Shown here one piece after another: positions 22,402-34,012 of a DNA stretch of 64,000 nt (position 1 is its first letter; every line of letters starts with the position of its first letter). The notes beneath the pieces were generated by a model. It worked only from the letters and a program-made list of their open reading frames with translations. It was not told the origin of the DNA and ran no database searches. The DNA is from Dipteronia dyeriana (lineage: Eukaryota > Streptophyta > Magnoliopsida > Sapindales > Sapindaceae). Both the position numbers and the translations under genes were made by a program. The DNA lies in the NCBI GenBank assembly GCA_032871835.1, contig CM065298.1, positions 75,544,154 through 75,608,153 of the forward strand. Direction: 5' to 3'.

Positions 22402-24095
22402 TGTTAGAATTATGCTCAATAGCAAGAGTGCGATAATGTATTTGACAATCTTTTCATATAATTAAGTGATTTCTAGTTTAACAAATCTTATAGCATTTAT
22501 AGTTTAACTATTATAATTGTCAAAAGTAAATAGTCATAAGGTCAAAAGACTATGAGAAATGAAGAATTATTTGTACATCTGGATATGTATGAGGTAGACA
22601 CAATTCTTTAGTTAGTCTTGAGCAACATTCACAACTTAAGATAAAGGTTTGGCACCTTTACCTTCTTAAAGTTGTAGATTCTTTTGCTAGCATATGAGTG
22701 GGATCAAATGTGTTACGATGAGTCTAAAATCATCATAGCATAGTGTCTTTGGGCAAAAGAATCTACTGTACAAGGTGCATTGAATAGGATCACAATGAAA
22801 TACATTATCCAGAACTTTCAGTTGACGAAAGATTACACTTAAGGATAATCGAAGAGTCATCATATTGATATTTTGAGGAGTTGGATATTAAATCTTAACG
22901 TTAGTTTTCGATAGTGTCTATTGAAAGATTGCTTATGGAGAAGTCAAAAAATCCAAGTTCAGAATGTGATCATATGAGTAAAAATGGTAACTATGAGAGC
23001 TATAGACAGCCTATGAGCTCTTGGTGATTACTGGTACTTTTCATGAGGATTCACTATCTCCAATAAGGTTGTTTAGGGTACGGATGATAAATATTTACTT
23101 ATTCTACTTTTATTTAAGAGTTTAATTTTAGATCTTTAGTGGAATGAGCTAAAATTAATAGATAGAACCTAAGTGAATTATTTGTTGATTGTAATTTGGT
23201 TATGCCTATTGAAGCTTAAGTTTAGATAGCCCGCCAAGATCCCCAATCTACACGAATGTGCATGGATCACTTGATATATTCTACCGAACTAATTTCTAGG
23301 TCTATCTAAAATTGTTTTTGGATTTCAGAATCCAAAAGTTTTTAGAGAGGTGCCTTCATGTGTGATCAAGACACGCGGTAGCTTTTCAAATACCTAGAAT
23401 GGACAGCCAAGGATGCGGGAATCCTTTGGTGGCCATAATGGGGTGCGATTAGCATTTTGTTAATATAATTTGTACATTTTAGCTAAATGGGTTGTTAAAT
23501 TATATTAATGTAATAATTTAAGGCATGTAGATTTTTTTTTAGTAAGAATGAGTCTAGTTCACATATGTACTTTTTATTAAAGTCCAATAGATTTAATAAA
23601 ATGGAAAAAACAACATATTGCCCATGGTTTAGGCTTGGGTGGCAAGGGCTAAGATTATTTGCCTAATATATTGTTTTATTTTAATATTTAATTAAACGGA
23701 AATGAATGAATGAATGAATTAATTAATTATTTGATTAAAAGTCAAAATCTTTTTCTAACTAAGAGAAGGTCTATTAGTGTCATACTATTGTTGGTAGTAT
23801 GATTAGTGTCAAAAACTTTATTTGATAAGTAGATAAATAAAAGAAATTTATTTATCTAGTAAAATTACGAAGTTTTGATATTTAACAAAACTCTAATTGA
23901 CAATTGATCTAATTAGGAAGTTTTTGATAAAGTTACAATTAATTGATATTCAATAATTTATTATTGGATAACACTAATGAGTTGCGATTGGATTGAACTC
24001 AAAAGTTGATAGGAGTTTTGGTGAAACAAAAATCCTCATTTTGTAAGGATTTTTTGCCACCTATAAATTCCCATAAGGGGAGTTCGGTCAAGACG
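22402..24095 (+). mobile_element. Truncated family-D copia LTR
   Basis: It starts TGTTAGAATTATGCTCAATAG and follows the family-D LTR (compare 26588-28784, 40863-43029, 50712-52939 and 53601-55831) down to GGGGAGTTCGGTCAAG. About the last 500 bases, including the terminal TACA, are missing. No target-site duplication can be tested because the right end is lost. It separates the Tat integrase side from the antisense ORF. Confidence 0.85.
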
Positions 24096-24097
24096 GT

Positions 24098-24383
24098 CTT
24101 GAGGAAGCGATAGGCAATTAAGGCCACAACTTCGCAACCTTGATCTGGCTGGCAACTATGCTCTTACAACCCAGACCCAGACCTTTCTTGGGGGTGGTAG
24201 CTGACCGAGGCAACATGACGACTTGGTTGACTAACCTAGTTTTGAGGAAGCGACATGCAACTAATGCCATAACTTCGTGACCTTGATCTGGCTGGCAACT
24301 ATGCTCTTACAATCCAGAAACTTCTTGAGGGTAGTAGCCCAACCAAGGCATCAAGAAAGCCATATGGTTTTCCTGGTTCATGG
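24098..24383. repeat. Tandem duplication of about 143 bp in the Tat element
   Basis: TTGAGGAAGCGA.A.GCAA.TAA.GCCA.AACTTCG recurs 143 bases apart, each time followed by GACCTTGATCTGGCTGGCAACTATGCTCTTACAA-type sequence (first copy CAACC at the start). The second unit leads into the 3' end of the integrase region. Confidence 0.75.
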
Positions 24384-25560
24384 CGATCATGGCGAACTTC
24401 CATGGTGAAAACTTGGTGAAGAAATGAGATAGTTGTAGATGGTGAAAAATGGAAAATTTTATTGATAACTAAATGGTGACACACTTCGTTTAAGAGGTAT
24501 AGGTACCTATACCTACCAGGGTGATACCAGTAGGACTCTACTTGGAACCTCGGATCTTCTACGGGTAAAACCTCTTCAAGTGGTCTGCATTCTAAGTATG
24601 GTCGATGGGGCATCCATCCATGTCTTCCAGCTTGTAGGCCCCGCTACGGATTACCATTTTTATCTGGTAAGAGCCTTTCTAATTTGGTGCTAGTACTCCA
24701 TTCGACCTCTTCTGGATGTTCTGGGTCACCTTTTTGAGTACCAGGTCCCCCCCTCTTTGAAGCTGTGGGCACTGACCTTCTAGCTGGCGATTCGGTTCTA
24801 GTACACTACTACCCTTTCTGTCACCTTGTCCTGCTTTTCTTCTAGGAGGTCCAGTCTGGCCCTTAGCTTGACCTCGTTACCCTATGATTTGAAGTGCTAT
24901 ACCCTAAAGAAGTTCAAATTATGTTCTATAGGTAGAACATCCTATTCTTTGAAAGCCAACGAGCAAGGGGTCTCCCCATTAGCGGTCATCTTGGTAGTTC
25001 GATAGACTCAAAACACACCCGGGAGCTTCTCTGCCCATTTCCCTTCTTCTGTTGTAGCTTCTTCTTCAAATGCTTCTTGATGTTCTTGTTTTTAGCTTCT
25101 ACCAAGCCATTGGTTTGAGGAAAAGCTACAGACGCAAAGTGGAGGCTGATACTTAGATTGTCGTAAAATCTCTTAAACCTCATAAAATCGAACTATTTAC
25201 CGAGGTCAGTGATGATAATCATCAGGGTATCTAGCCTGCAAACCACGTTCTTTTTGATGAACTTAGTGGTGTTCTCTTCTGTTATCTTAGAGAGTAGTTC
25301 TGTTTCTAGCCAACTAGTGAAGTAGTTGATTGCAATTGTGACGTGCTTAGCCTGACCAGGTGCGGTAGGGAGAGGTCTGATCAGATCAACCCCTAAATGG
25401 CAAAGGAGTACGATGAGCTGATAAAGGAGAGCCGTTCTGGAGGACGATGGTTTAGGTTGGATGTCTTCTGGCGAGGCTCGTAGGATTGAACTACCTTGTA
25501 ACGTTATGTAAGGTTGACCAGTAGTATCCCAATAACAGTACATGGTAAGCTAGTGCCTTT
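24384..25560 (-). pseudogene. Tat integrase
   Basis: Minus-strand reading gives the core start DLIRPLPTAPGQAKHVTIAI with NYFTSWLETELL, then IITDLGK for the second Asp and FPQTNGLVEAKNKNIKKHL for the Glu region. The acidic triad is therefore still traceable (first D in DLIRPL). The C-terminal half (near 24620-24980) is in several frames and ends in an RSEVPSRVLLVSPW-like frame. Stops interrupt after DLGK and after the Glu helix. Wording matches Tat-lineage integrases (usual form: DILGPFP..., ...YFTKWVEAE). Confidence 0.8.
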
Positions 25561-26587
25561 CAGTATGCGTGGTTGCCACAATCCCTCGAATGCACTTTCT
25601 AAGTCCCTAGCTTGCATCATCAGGATGAAGTCATCATAGTAGAGGAAATGACCTTCCTCTACGGTAGAGGTATCCATCTACCATAAAAAAGAATCGCGAT
25701 CCTTTTAAGCTTACGGGCTTAGTCAGAATCTTCTGAAATCTTTTCCTTTTAGAGGTAGTCCATGATCGGATCCATCCAACATCGAAGATGGTTTACCGGG
25801 TTTACCACATTTCCGCGTGCTATACAGGACTGGGAGATTACCTGGAGGGGTACCCATTAGGTAAGACTTGGCCTCTATTAGTAGATATCTTAACAAGGAC
25901 GTCTGCTAGATGGTTCAGTTGGTGAGGTATATGCTCTATCTTTAAACCCTTGAACCGAGACCTGAGCTCCTAGACTCGTTCAAGGTAGCATGTCATGTTG
26001 TCACCTTTGATCTGGTAGAGCCTGGTAACCTGGTTGACGACCAACTATGAATCACTCCTAACGTGGAGATAATCTATCGTGAGCTTGAGTGCCACCTTAT
26101 TTTTGCCAGCAAAGCTTCATATTGGGCTTCATTATTGGTAGCATTGAACTCAAACTGAAAACAATGGCAACGCTTGACCTTTTTCGGATTGATCAATAAG
26201 ATCTCAGCTCTGCTACTTGCTTGACTGATTGCTCTGTCTGTATACATGATCTAACCTCTCGATCAGTTGGCCAATCTGTAGGTTTTGGATCTCTCCGGGG
26301 AACCAGGTTCATGCTTGTTGTGGTACCAAGGTAACTAATTACGGAGAATTTAGCCATGAATTCTACCAGAGCCTGGGTTTTAATGGTAGTTCTAGCTTTA
26401 TACTTGATGTCATACTGCGTGAGCTCGAAGGCCCACAATACCAATCTCCCTGACACATCTGGTCTCTATAGGAATTGGCGGAGGGGTTGATAGGTGAATA
26501 CCGCGAATGAGTGAGCCAGGAAGTAAGGTCAGAGCTTCCTTGCTGAGGTTAAAAGGGCGTAGGCATGTTTCTCCAAGAGAGTGTAGT
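25561..26587 (-). pseudogene. Tat RNase H domain
   Basis: Recognisable minus-strand pieces are YKARTTIKTQALVEFMAKF (near 26400), LTIDYLHVRSDSXLVVNQV (near 26050-26090), KGDNMTCYLERV and FKGLKIEHIPHQLNHLADVL (near 25930-25960). These match the cellular-like RNase H that follows the RT in Tat elements, where SDSQLVVNQ carries an active-site Asp. The domain is cut from the RT by the solo LTR starting at 26588. It has many stops. Confidence 0.75.
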
Positions 26588-28784
26588 TGTTGGGATTATG
26601 CTCAATATCGAGAGTGTGATAATGTATTTAACAATATTTTCATATTAGTAGTTTAACAAATCTTATAGCATTTATAGTTTAATTATTATAATTGCCAAAA
26701 GTAAATGATCATAAGGTCAAAAAACTATGAGAAAAGAAGAATTGTTTTTACATCTGGATATATATGAGGTAGACACAATTCTTTAGTTAGTCTTCAATAA
26801 TATTCACAACTTAAGATAAAGATTAGGCTTCTTTATCAAGTTAAAGTTGTAGATTCTTTCGCTAGCATTTGTGTGGAATCAAATGTGTTATGATGAGTCT
26901 AAAATCATCAAAGTATAGGATCACAACGTCCATTCAATAGGATCACAATGAAATACTTTATCCAGAAACGTCAGTGGATGAAAGTTTACACCTAAGGACA
27001 ATCGGAGAGTCTATCTCATTCCTGAGATAAATGGTGGACTTATGCTTACAAGTATTCATATATGAGTTGTCAAGGAGTACGATTATATAGTATAGTCTTT
27101 CCTCGATGATTTGGTGGTATTTATTTGTTAATCGATAAAGGACTTCATTTATAGAAATGGACATCATGGCTCCATTTATTAAATGCAAGTAAAATATCAT
27201 CATATGGATATTTTGAGGTATTGGATATTAAATCTTAACGTTAAGTTTTCCATAGTGTCTATTGAAACATTGCTTCTGGAGAAGTTAAAATATCCAAGTT
27301 CAAAATGTGGTCGTATGAGTAAATATGGTAACTAGAAGAGCTATAGGCGGCCTATGAGCTATTGGGTTACTGATATTCTTCACGAGTAGACACTATCTCC
27401 ATTAAGATTGTCTAGGGTATGAATGATGAATATTCTATCTTTAATTAAGAGTTCAACTTTAGTTATTTAGTGGAATAAATTAAAATTAATAGATCGGACC
27501 TAAGTGAATCATTTGTTGATTTTGATTAGGTTATGTCTATTGGAGCTTAAATTTAGATAGCCTGCCAAGATCCCCAATCCACACGAACTTGCATGGATCA
27601 CTTGATATATTCTACTGAACTTATTTATGGGTCCATCTAGAATTGTATTAAGGCATGTGGACTTGTTTCTTTTTTAGTAAGAATGGGTCTAGTTCACATG
27701 TGGGCTTTTTTATTAAAGTTCAATGGATTTAATAAAATAGAAAATACAATATATTGGCCCAAGTATAGGCTTGGGCGGCTAGGGCTTGTAAAATAGCCTA
27801 GTTGGAGAAGGTCTTCTAGAGTCATATTATTGTTGGTAATATGATAAGTATCAAATACTATATTGAATAAGTAGATAAATAAAAGAAATTTATTTCTCTA
27901 GTCAAATTAGGAAGTATTTGATTTCTATTAAAACTCTATTTGACAATTGGTCAAATTATGAAGTTTTAATATTGTCACAGTTTAATTTATATTCAATAAT
28001 TGGTTATTAAATAAATACACTATTTGAGTTGGATTAGGAGTCTTGGTGTGGAAAAAAAATCTTCTTTGAAAAGGATTCTTGGTCACAAAGTAAATCCTCC
28101 TTAGGTAAGGATTCATGCCCACCAAGTAAATCCTCTTTAGGAGAGGATTTGGTCTTCTAAATTAAAACCATGTAGAATTCAGCTACTATTTATATAATAG
28201 TGTCGAATTCGGCCTAGGCTAATTTTCTAATAGAGATTTCAGTCTAGAGAGAATTTTGAGAGAGAAAAAAATTGATTTTTGCTCTAGACAAAATTCTGCC
28301 AACTCATAGATTTGGTGTGTGAAAATTTGGCAAAGAGGAAAAGGAAGAAAGAATGTTTTGTTTTCGATAGTGAACTAGTAGCCTTAACATCAAAAGGTTT
28401 TATGTACAACATCGAATCAAGGTTCACACGAGTTTCAATCAAACTGATTGATAATTCACAAGTGACCTAACGTTATTTGTTTTTCTTCTTGGAGGATTAT
28501 TATGACTAACAAAAGAAAGAGTTTTTGTTTGTTTCCATCCTCAGGTATACAATTTAAAGAAAGAGAGCCCACACTCTTAGGTAATTCACGTTCATGATTG
28601 GATTAGAAGATCTTACAGATCCAATTAGATGCTAGTTCAATCATCACGAGAAAAAGGTATGATACTTTTAATATACATTGATTAATCTATGGTTAACGTT
28701 CTTTCTTTTGAAGAGGAAATTTTTATAATATACCAAATCGTAATTTTACACTTCTGCTGCATTTTGAATCGATTTTTCTCTACA
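26588..28784 (+). mobile_element. Family-D solo LTR (2,197 bp)
   Basis: It starts TGTTGGGATTATGCTC and ends TTTTTCTCTACA, matching the LTRs of the copia element at 40863-52939. GTAGT before and GCAGT after form a 5-bp duplication with one change. No PBS or polypurine tract adjoins it, so it is a solo LTR. It splits the Tat pol between RT and RNase H. Confidence 0.9.
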
Positions 28785-30230
28785 GCAGTTCTTCTCTGGT
28801 TGGGTTAAAGAGTGGCTTATGTAGTAGATGGGTCGATGGACTCTATCTTTACACTCCTTAACCAAGGCAGCACTAACCACTGTCTATGATACAGACAATT
28901 ATATTTACAGCTCCTCCCTAGGCACCGATTTGACTTGTAGCGGTGCGCTAGCTACATGCTTTTCCAGGGACTGGAAGGCTTGCTTACTATCCTGATCCCA
29001 CTTTATGTGTCAACCCTGCTTGACGGCTTTAAAGAAGGGGAGACACTTGTCGGTAGACCGCGAAATGAAGCGGTTGAGAGCAGCCGTCCGACTGGTCAAA
29101 ACCTATACCTGCTTAAGAGAGCTATGGGATTCAAGTTCCAAGATGGCTCAGATTTTCTCTGGGTTGGATTCTATTCCCATTTCATGGTCCATGAATCTGA
29201 GAGACTTTCCTGCTGCAACACCGAAGGCGCAGTTGGCAGGGTTAAACAGTATCTGGTTCTCTCTCACTTTCTGAAAGGTTCGACAGAGGTGGTCCTGGTA
29301 CTGTTCAGCAGCTTAGGACTTAGTATTCGTGTCATCGATGTAGACCTCAATCATCTTTTCCTATATCTTGCTTGAACAACCGGTTAATCAAGCGCTAATA
29401 GGTGGCATCTACATTCTTGTGACCAAAAGGCATTACATTGTAGCAGTAGAGGCTCTGCCCTGTAATGAAACCGATATTGTCTTGGTTAGTGAGGTGCATC
29501 ATAATCTGGTTGTACCCCAAGAATGTGTCCATAAAGCTGAGGAGTTTTTTTCCCATAGTCGAGTCTACAACTGGTCAATCATTGATAGCTAGAAACTATC
29601 CTTTGGGAAGGCATGATTGAGATCTGCGTAGTCAATACACATGCACCATGTTCCATTAGCTTTGGTGACCATTACCATATTGGTAATCCATTAAGGGTAT
29701 CAGGATTCCCTGATGAACCTAGCATTCAGTAGCGTATCGACTTCAACCTTTACTGCAGCGTTCCTTTCATTGTCGAAGTATTGCCGCTTCTGCTTAACTG
29801 GCTTGAAGGTAGGGTCAACTGCTAGTCTATGAGCTGCCAAGGAGATGGGAATCCCTGCCACCTCTTTATGGCTCTAGGTGAAGATGTCACTCTAGTCATG
29901 AAGGAGTCTAACAAGACTCTTATTCACTTCTGCTTCTAGCATAACTCAAACCTTGACCATCTTGGAGGGGTCTCCCTCCCTGATCGGTATCTCCTCCAAT
30001 TCGTTGACTGGGTGACCACTGCCCTACCCCCTGACTTTCTCTTCTACTACCTCTACAAGTAGGACCTCTGCCTTAGGCTCTCTCTCTGTAACTTCAACCC
30101 TCCTAGTGGCATCTTGAATCTCGAGATCCATCATTGATGATTCCTATTCATGCATGACAACTATCTGTGCATACTGCTTGGCTAGTGCCACTGGGTTGGT
30201 GGACACCGCATAACACTTACATGCCACATG
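28785..30230 (-). pseudogene. Tat reverse transcriptase
   Basis: From the protease side, the minus strand reads IPISLAAHRLAVDPTFKPVK, RQYFDNERNAAVKVEVDTLL, NARFIRES, then TNMVMVTKANGTWCMCIDYA and DLNHAFPKDSF. The catalytic box is EVYIDDTNTKS at 29332-29343, with both Asp kept. After it come NPANCAFGVAAGKSLRFM, GIESNPEKI, TAALNRFISRSTDKCLPFFK and WDQDSKQAFQSLEKHV. This is the order and wording of Tat-lineage RTs. Stops occur inside several motifs, and a frameshift lies between DLNHAFPKDSF and the YIDD box. The 3' end is cut by the solo LTR at 28784. Confidence 0.87.
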
Positions 30231-30600
30231 TTAATCTCCTCGTCCCTTGCCCACTTTGTCACCTACCAAAAAAATTTGGACGTTGTGGTAGATTGACAGG
30301 ATCCCCATGAGAGCTGACAGGAAAGGCCTCCCAAGGATGACATTGTAGGCAGATGGGGTGTCTACCACCAAAAAATCGATCATGAAGTTTTGTTGGAGTA
30401 GAGCATCTCCTACTATCACAGGTAGGATCTTTGATCAATATGACATTAGTGAGCTCCAGTGAAACCATACAATGGCGTGTTGCAGCTGTTTTAAAAGCAT
30501 TTCTTAAAATTGAACCTCTCAAAGTTGTTCTTGAAGAGGATGTCCACATTGCTATAGGTATCTATTAGAATGTGGTGAACCAAACAGTTAGCAATTTGCA
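30231..30600 (-). pseudogene. Tat aspartic protease
   Basis: The active site reads VHHILIDTYSNVDILFKNNF, with DTYS at 30551-30562 where the family has DTGS, so the conserved Gly is lost. The C-terminal landmark SAYNVILGRPFLSALMGILS (about 30350-30291) is typical of these retropepsins. A frameshift separates the two parts. Inactive by the Gly replacement alone. Confidence 0.8.
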
Positions 30601-32560
30601 CAATGATGACCATGTAATCATCATAGGGTTGCACGGTATTGTACACGTCCTCCTCGGTAAAGACGATCTAGGCTGATTGTAAGGGCCCTTCCTTTCCCCA
30701 GACAACTTTGAGAACATCCCGGTCTTCCTCAATCCGAGGAACATTCTTATTACGATTCTTCCTAGAATTGTTGGAATTCCCTTCCAAGGTAAGACCTCCA
30801 CTGATATTATGGATGACTTGGATCTGCCGTATCAGATCCTTACCTTTCACCTTTATTCTTTCTGTATCTTCCTTGATTTTGGCCTGTACCTCTTTCCCTG
30901 TGTGGATGTTATCCCACACTTGGTGTAAGAATTCTACCAAGAAACCGCCCTTCATCAGAGCCTTCATCTGGTTACGCAGGTTGTAGCACTCTAATGTATT
31001 ATATCTTACATCTTCATGGAAGTCATAGTACTTGTAGCACTTACTTGTATCACCCGGTTCTTTGGTTGTACCGGGCTTTCTGAGCAGCTCCTTGTAACAG
31101 ATGGCAAGATAGATTGTCTCGCGAGATGTATGTAGTAGGATGTCGTGACTGTACCCTTCATCTTCTCTGGCTATCTATGATACTTCCCTAGAATGAATCA
31201 TAACTCGAGATGGGGTTCTCTTTGCTAAGTATCGCTCCCGTTGAGGCTGGAAGGGTGGGGGCGGTATGTGGACCAGTTGGGAGGTCTATTATGGACCTTT
31301 TGGACTGGTGTTATCCTGGGACCCTTCATTCTTTTGGCTATTGGTAGCCATCAGATCACAGTGTTCTATCTTTACCCGAATCTGCTTGTCTATCTCCATC
31401 TGTTCCAGAGCCAGGTCATAGGCCTTCTGGTATGTCTCTAATAGGTGCTTGGCGAATGATCGTAGTAATCCAGCAAACCCATAGGTTCATTCTGAAATTG
31501 GCCAAGGCCTCTTTCTTAACAAAGACCCCCATCTGGATCACCTCTTTATAGAATATTTCTAGTAGGACCTTAGCGATTCATTATGGTCCTAGATTATGTA
31601 CTGCAAGTGGATGAGGTCCTTGGACGTGGATGAGGTCCTTGGACGTGGCTTGATACCCTAGAACTGAGCACAGAAGTCACGGGTTAATTTTGTGAAAGAA
31701 TCAACACTACTTGTTGGCAGCTTCCTTAACCACGTCTTTACGTAGTCTGTCAGCATGGTTAGGAACATCGTGCACATGTCACCCCAGGTGGCATTCTAGA
31801 CCTCCATCTGCTGTATGAAGCTCGTCTTAGTGATCCTTCATCCCGGAATACTTGTCAGCAGGTATCTTGAATTTTAAGGGGAGCTCCACCTCTCTAATTC
31901 TTTTGAAAAAATGGGCATTCATCTCGCTCAAGGGATCTTTTCGATTTTCCTAATATTTTTCCTTATTTAGTTTCTAAATCTCTTTTGCCATCCGAGGTAC
32001 CTGATCCAGCATTTATTTCCAACATTCTTAGGCTTGACCTCAAAATCTTCATTTCCAGACTCCTCTGATGCTATGAAAGCTTCATCCTGGTTCTCCTTCT
32101 AGAGGGATTTTCCCTGGCACTTCATTTTCTACCCTCCGTAGCTGATTGAGGTTGCCTCCCAGCTACCGGTTGGGCCAAGGGGTGAGACTCCCTATGTGGG
32201 ATGTCAAAGACTTACTTTAACTATTGGGGTTGATTGTTTGTTGGCCTATCTGTAACTGGGGCGTTAGACCAAACCTATCACAAACCGAGGGCAGAGGCAC
32301 TAGCCTATCGTGGACCGATACCGGTGGTAGAGATCCCAATCTTTTGAAGACAGGTAGTCTAGTACCTGGTCTACTGGTATATCCCCTGGTATCTAGTGTC
32401 ACGAGCTGGGGAGAGATACCCTCCGCTGCCATTCAGAGGCGAACACATTCTACAAAAGGTCATAACATGTTGCTCTAGGATTGCCTGGCCAACCGCCAGA
32501 GCGGTTGGGCCCTGGAGGTAACCCATGCGTTAGCTGGCGGTACAGAAGCAAGTTATGATG
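30601..32560 (-). pseudogene. Tat gag
   Basis: Minus-strand reading shows CYKYYDFHEDVRYNTLECYN LRNQMKALMKGG-type wording around 30960-31050, a decayed nucleocapsid motif (several expected Cys/His replaced by Tyr). Upstream, IAKVLLEIFYKEVIQMGVFV and KKEALANFRMNLWVCWITTI lie near 31450-31590, and a Pro-rich N-terminal stretch at 32432-32217 includes LPVFKRLGSLPPVSVHDRLV. There are many frameshifts and stops. Downstream of the zinc-like part the linker KIKEDTERIKVKGKDLIRQI is typical of the gag-protease spacer of Tat elements. Confidence 0.7.
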
Positions 32561-32778
32561 CTTGGATTTCTTCCTTTTTCTGATCATTTCTAGTAGCTAG
32601 CAGTGCATGAGTAGGTTATGACTCTTTGATTTCTTCCTTTTTTTCTGTGCCTTCCGGGTGGAAGCGATAGACTGGTACATTGATGCTTCGAGCTGCTCAT
32701 GTGAAGATTGAATCTCATACTGGTATGCTAAAAAAACAAACATGTGAATTCACATGCTTTCAAAGAGGTGTAGAAACT

Positions 32779-32796
32779 CCCTGTAAACAACGCCAA
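32779..32796 (-). other. Primer-binding site of the Tat-type element (decayed)
   Basis: Minus-strand TTGGCGTTGTTTACAGGGA follows the 5' LTR end (CAATCA) after a few bases. It is a mutated form of the TGGCGCCGTTG.CGGGGA type. Confidence 0.65.
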
Positions 32797-32803
32797 AAAG
32801 TAT

Positions 32804-33948
32804 TGATTGAAAATTCTTTCAAGGTGAGGAATCTCAATTAACACACTCAATACCACTACCCAGTGGGTCATGGTCAGGGTAGGTGCCTCGTACCTATAAA
32901 ATTTAAGAGAGACAAGAAAGAGGAAAAAACAATATGAAAACTACTGGGAACTGCTTTATTAAATATTTTAGTTAATACGATTACAATGTGGGACAACGAT
33001 GATAATGGTGATATTGTTATAATATCACTGTATTATTTCTCAATCTCTCTCACTCAAAACACAACTGGCAATGGAGAAATCGTTCGTGTCGATAAGTGGC
33101 TAACTCCTCTGTGGCAAAAATACTCTCTAGAACAGTGCTAATGCTCTGTTCATGATCTTTTTTTTTATTATTCCCTTCTTCGATGCCTTTCTCTGGATTT
33201 GTACGTTGTATTTATATCCTTTCTCTCCCACCGATCAAATCCCCATAATATAGACCGATTGATTGGTTGTGTTACCAAAATTGATTAACGTTAATGAAGG
33301 ATGTCAATATACATGGGAATTACTCTTGTTGATTATGTCATGTTTCCGTTTGAATATGAATTTGATTAAATGGTGAATCTGTTAATCTAATTGGTCTCAT
33401 TATGGTGCTTTAGTGTCGAAAGGGTCAACGTTTTTAATCCACGTCACTTGGAGGAGGATTCTGGCTTCTTTTCCTGGTGGCGTGGTACCCTGGTTTACCG
33501 ATCTACTAGCGACACTTATACTTCCTTACAGGCACTTTCTTAGTGATGTTCTCTTTGCTTAGCAGGCTAGATACTTATCTTGGAGGGGTTACGAGACAGC
33601 GTCTAGGTACTCGAGTACCAGTCATACATCTTGGTGTCAAGGTACAAGGTAGGAGGTATACCCTTGATGGGTCACAAACTTATTTCGTGATATTTACGTA
33701 CCTGGCAGATATTCTGGTGCCTAGGGTCCAGGTATAAAGTACCTTGGTGTTGGTCCTGTTCGAAGTGCGGTAGTATTGGAGCAGTGGCACTGGCATTTTT
33801 TCCATGTAGCGGTATCAAGGTACCCAGGTAGCAAAGTGACCGGTCTCGATACTGACCCTACCAGGTATGCTTTACTAGGAACGCCCTACCAAGTATCAAG
33901 TAGCTGGAAAATTCCACTTTGGTCCTTTGTCAAGAATATCTATTAACA
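32804..33948 (-). repeat. 5' LTR of the Tat-type element (1,145 bp)
   Basis: On the minus strand it starts TGTTAATAGATATTC and ends TTTTCAATCA, followed by the PBS. It matches 19524-20657 over its length with many substitutions. The U3 side at 33500-33900 is dense in GGTAC/GTACC motifs. The sequence to its right (from 33949) is the tail of a family-B LTR. Confidence 0.85.
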
Positions 33949-34012
33949 AGACTGACAACCTATTCATCCCCTCTAGGTTGTTTAGTATAACCTTGTAGTT
34001 ATTTTCAGTAAA

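Larger units (their letters stand above)
19524..33948 (-). mobile_element. Tat-type Ty3/gypsy retrotransposon
   Basis: Two related LTRs (19524-20657 and 32804-33948) bracket minus-strand gag, protease, RT, RNase H and integrase, plus a plus-strand ORF between integrase and the 3' LTR. The RT-to-RNase H wording (AALNRFISRSTDKCLPFFK) and the presence of an antisense ORF point to the Tat lineage. Without inserted copia LTRs it is about 10.5 kb. All genes carry stops. It sits inside the family-B LTR of 14253-34007; no convincing 5-bp duplication was seen at its ends, perhaps through mutation. Confidence 0.85.
14253..34007 (+). mobile_element. Family-B solo LTR split by two nested insertions
   Basis: The LTR starts TGTTAGGTTTTTGG at 14253 and ends TTATTTTCA at 34007, with GTAAA on both outer flanks (14248-14252 and 34008-34012). 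Its own sequence is 14253-16243, 18702-19523 and 33949-34007, about 2.9 kb in all. The last piece carries the family's terminal ACAACCTATTCATCCCCTCTAGG. Insertions are an inverted family-B LTR (16244-18696) and a Tat-type element (19524-33948). The part 18702-19523 is much diverged, with three imperfect repeats of GAGTCATTTGTTG....GAGGAATTTCCAAT. Confidence 0.88.

Noticed and set aside
28956..29592. Plus-strand ORFs of 139 and 74 codons
   Set aside because: They are antisense shadows of the Tat reverse transcriptase, including its YIDD box.
19519..33953. Target-site duplication for the Tat element
   Set aside because: Flanks GTTGT and AGACT do not match, and shifting the ends by a few bases does not help, so I made no claim.
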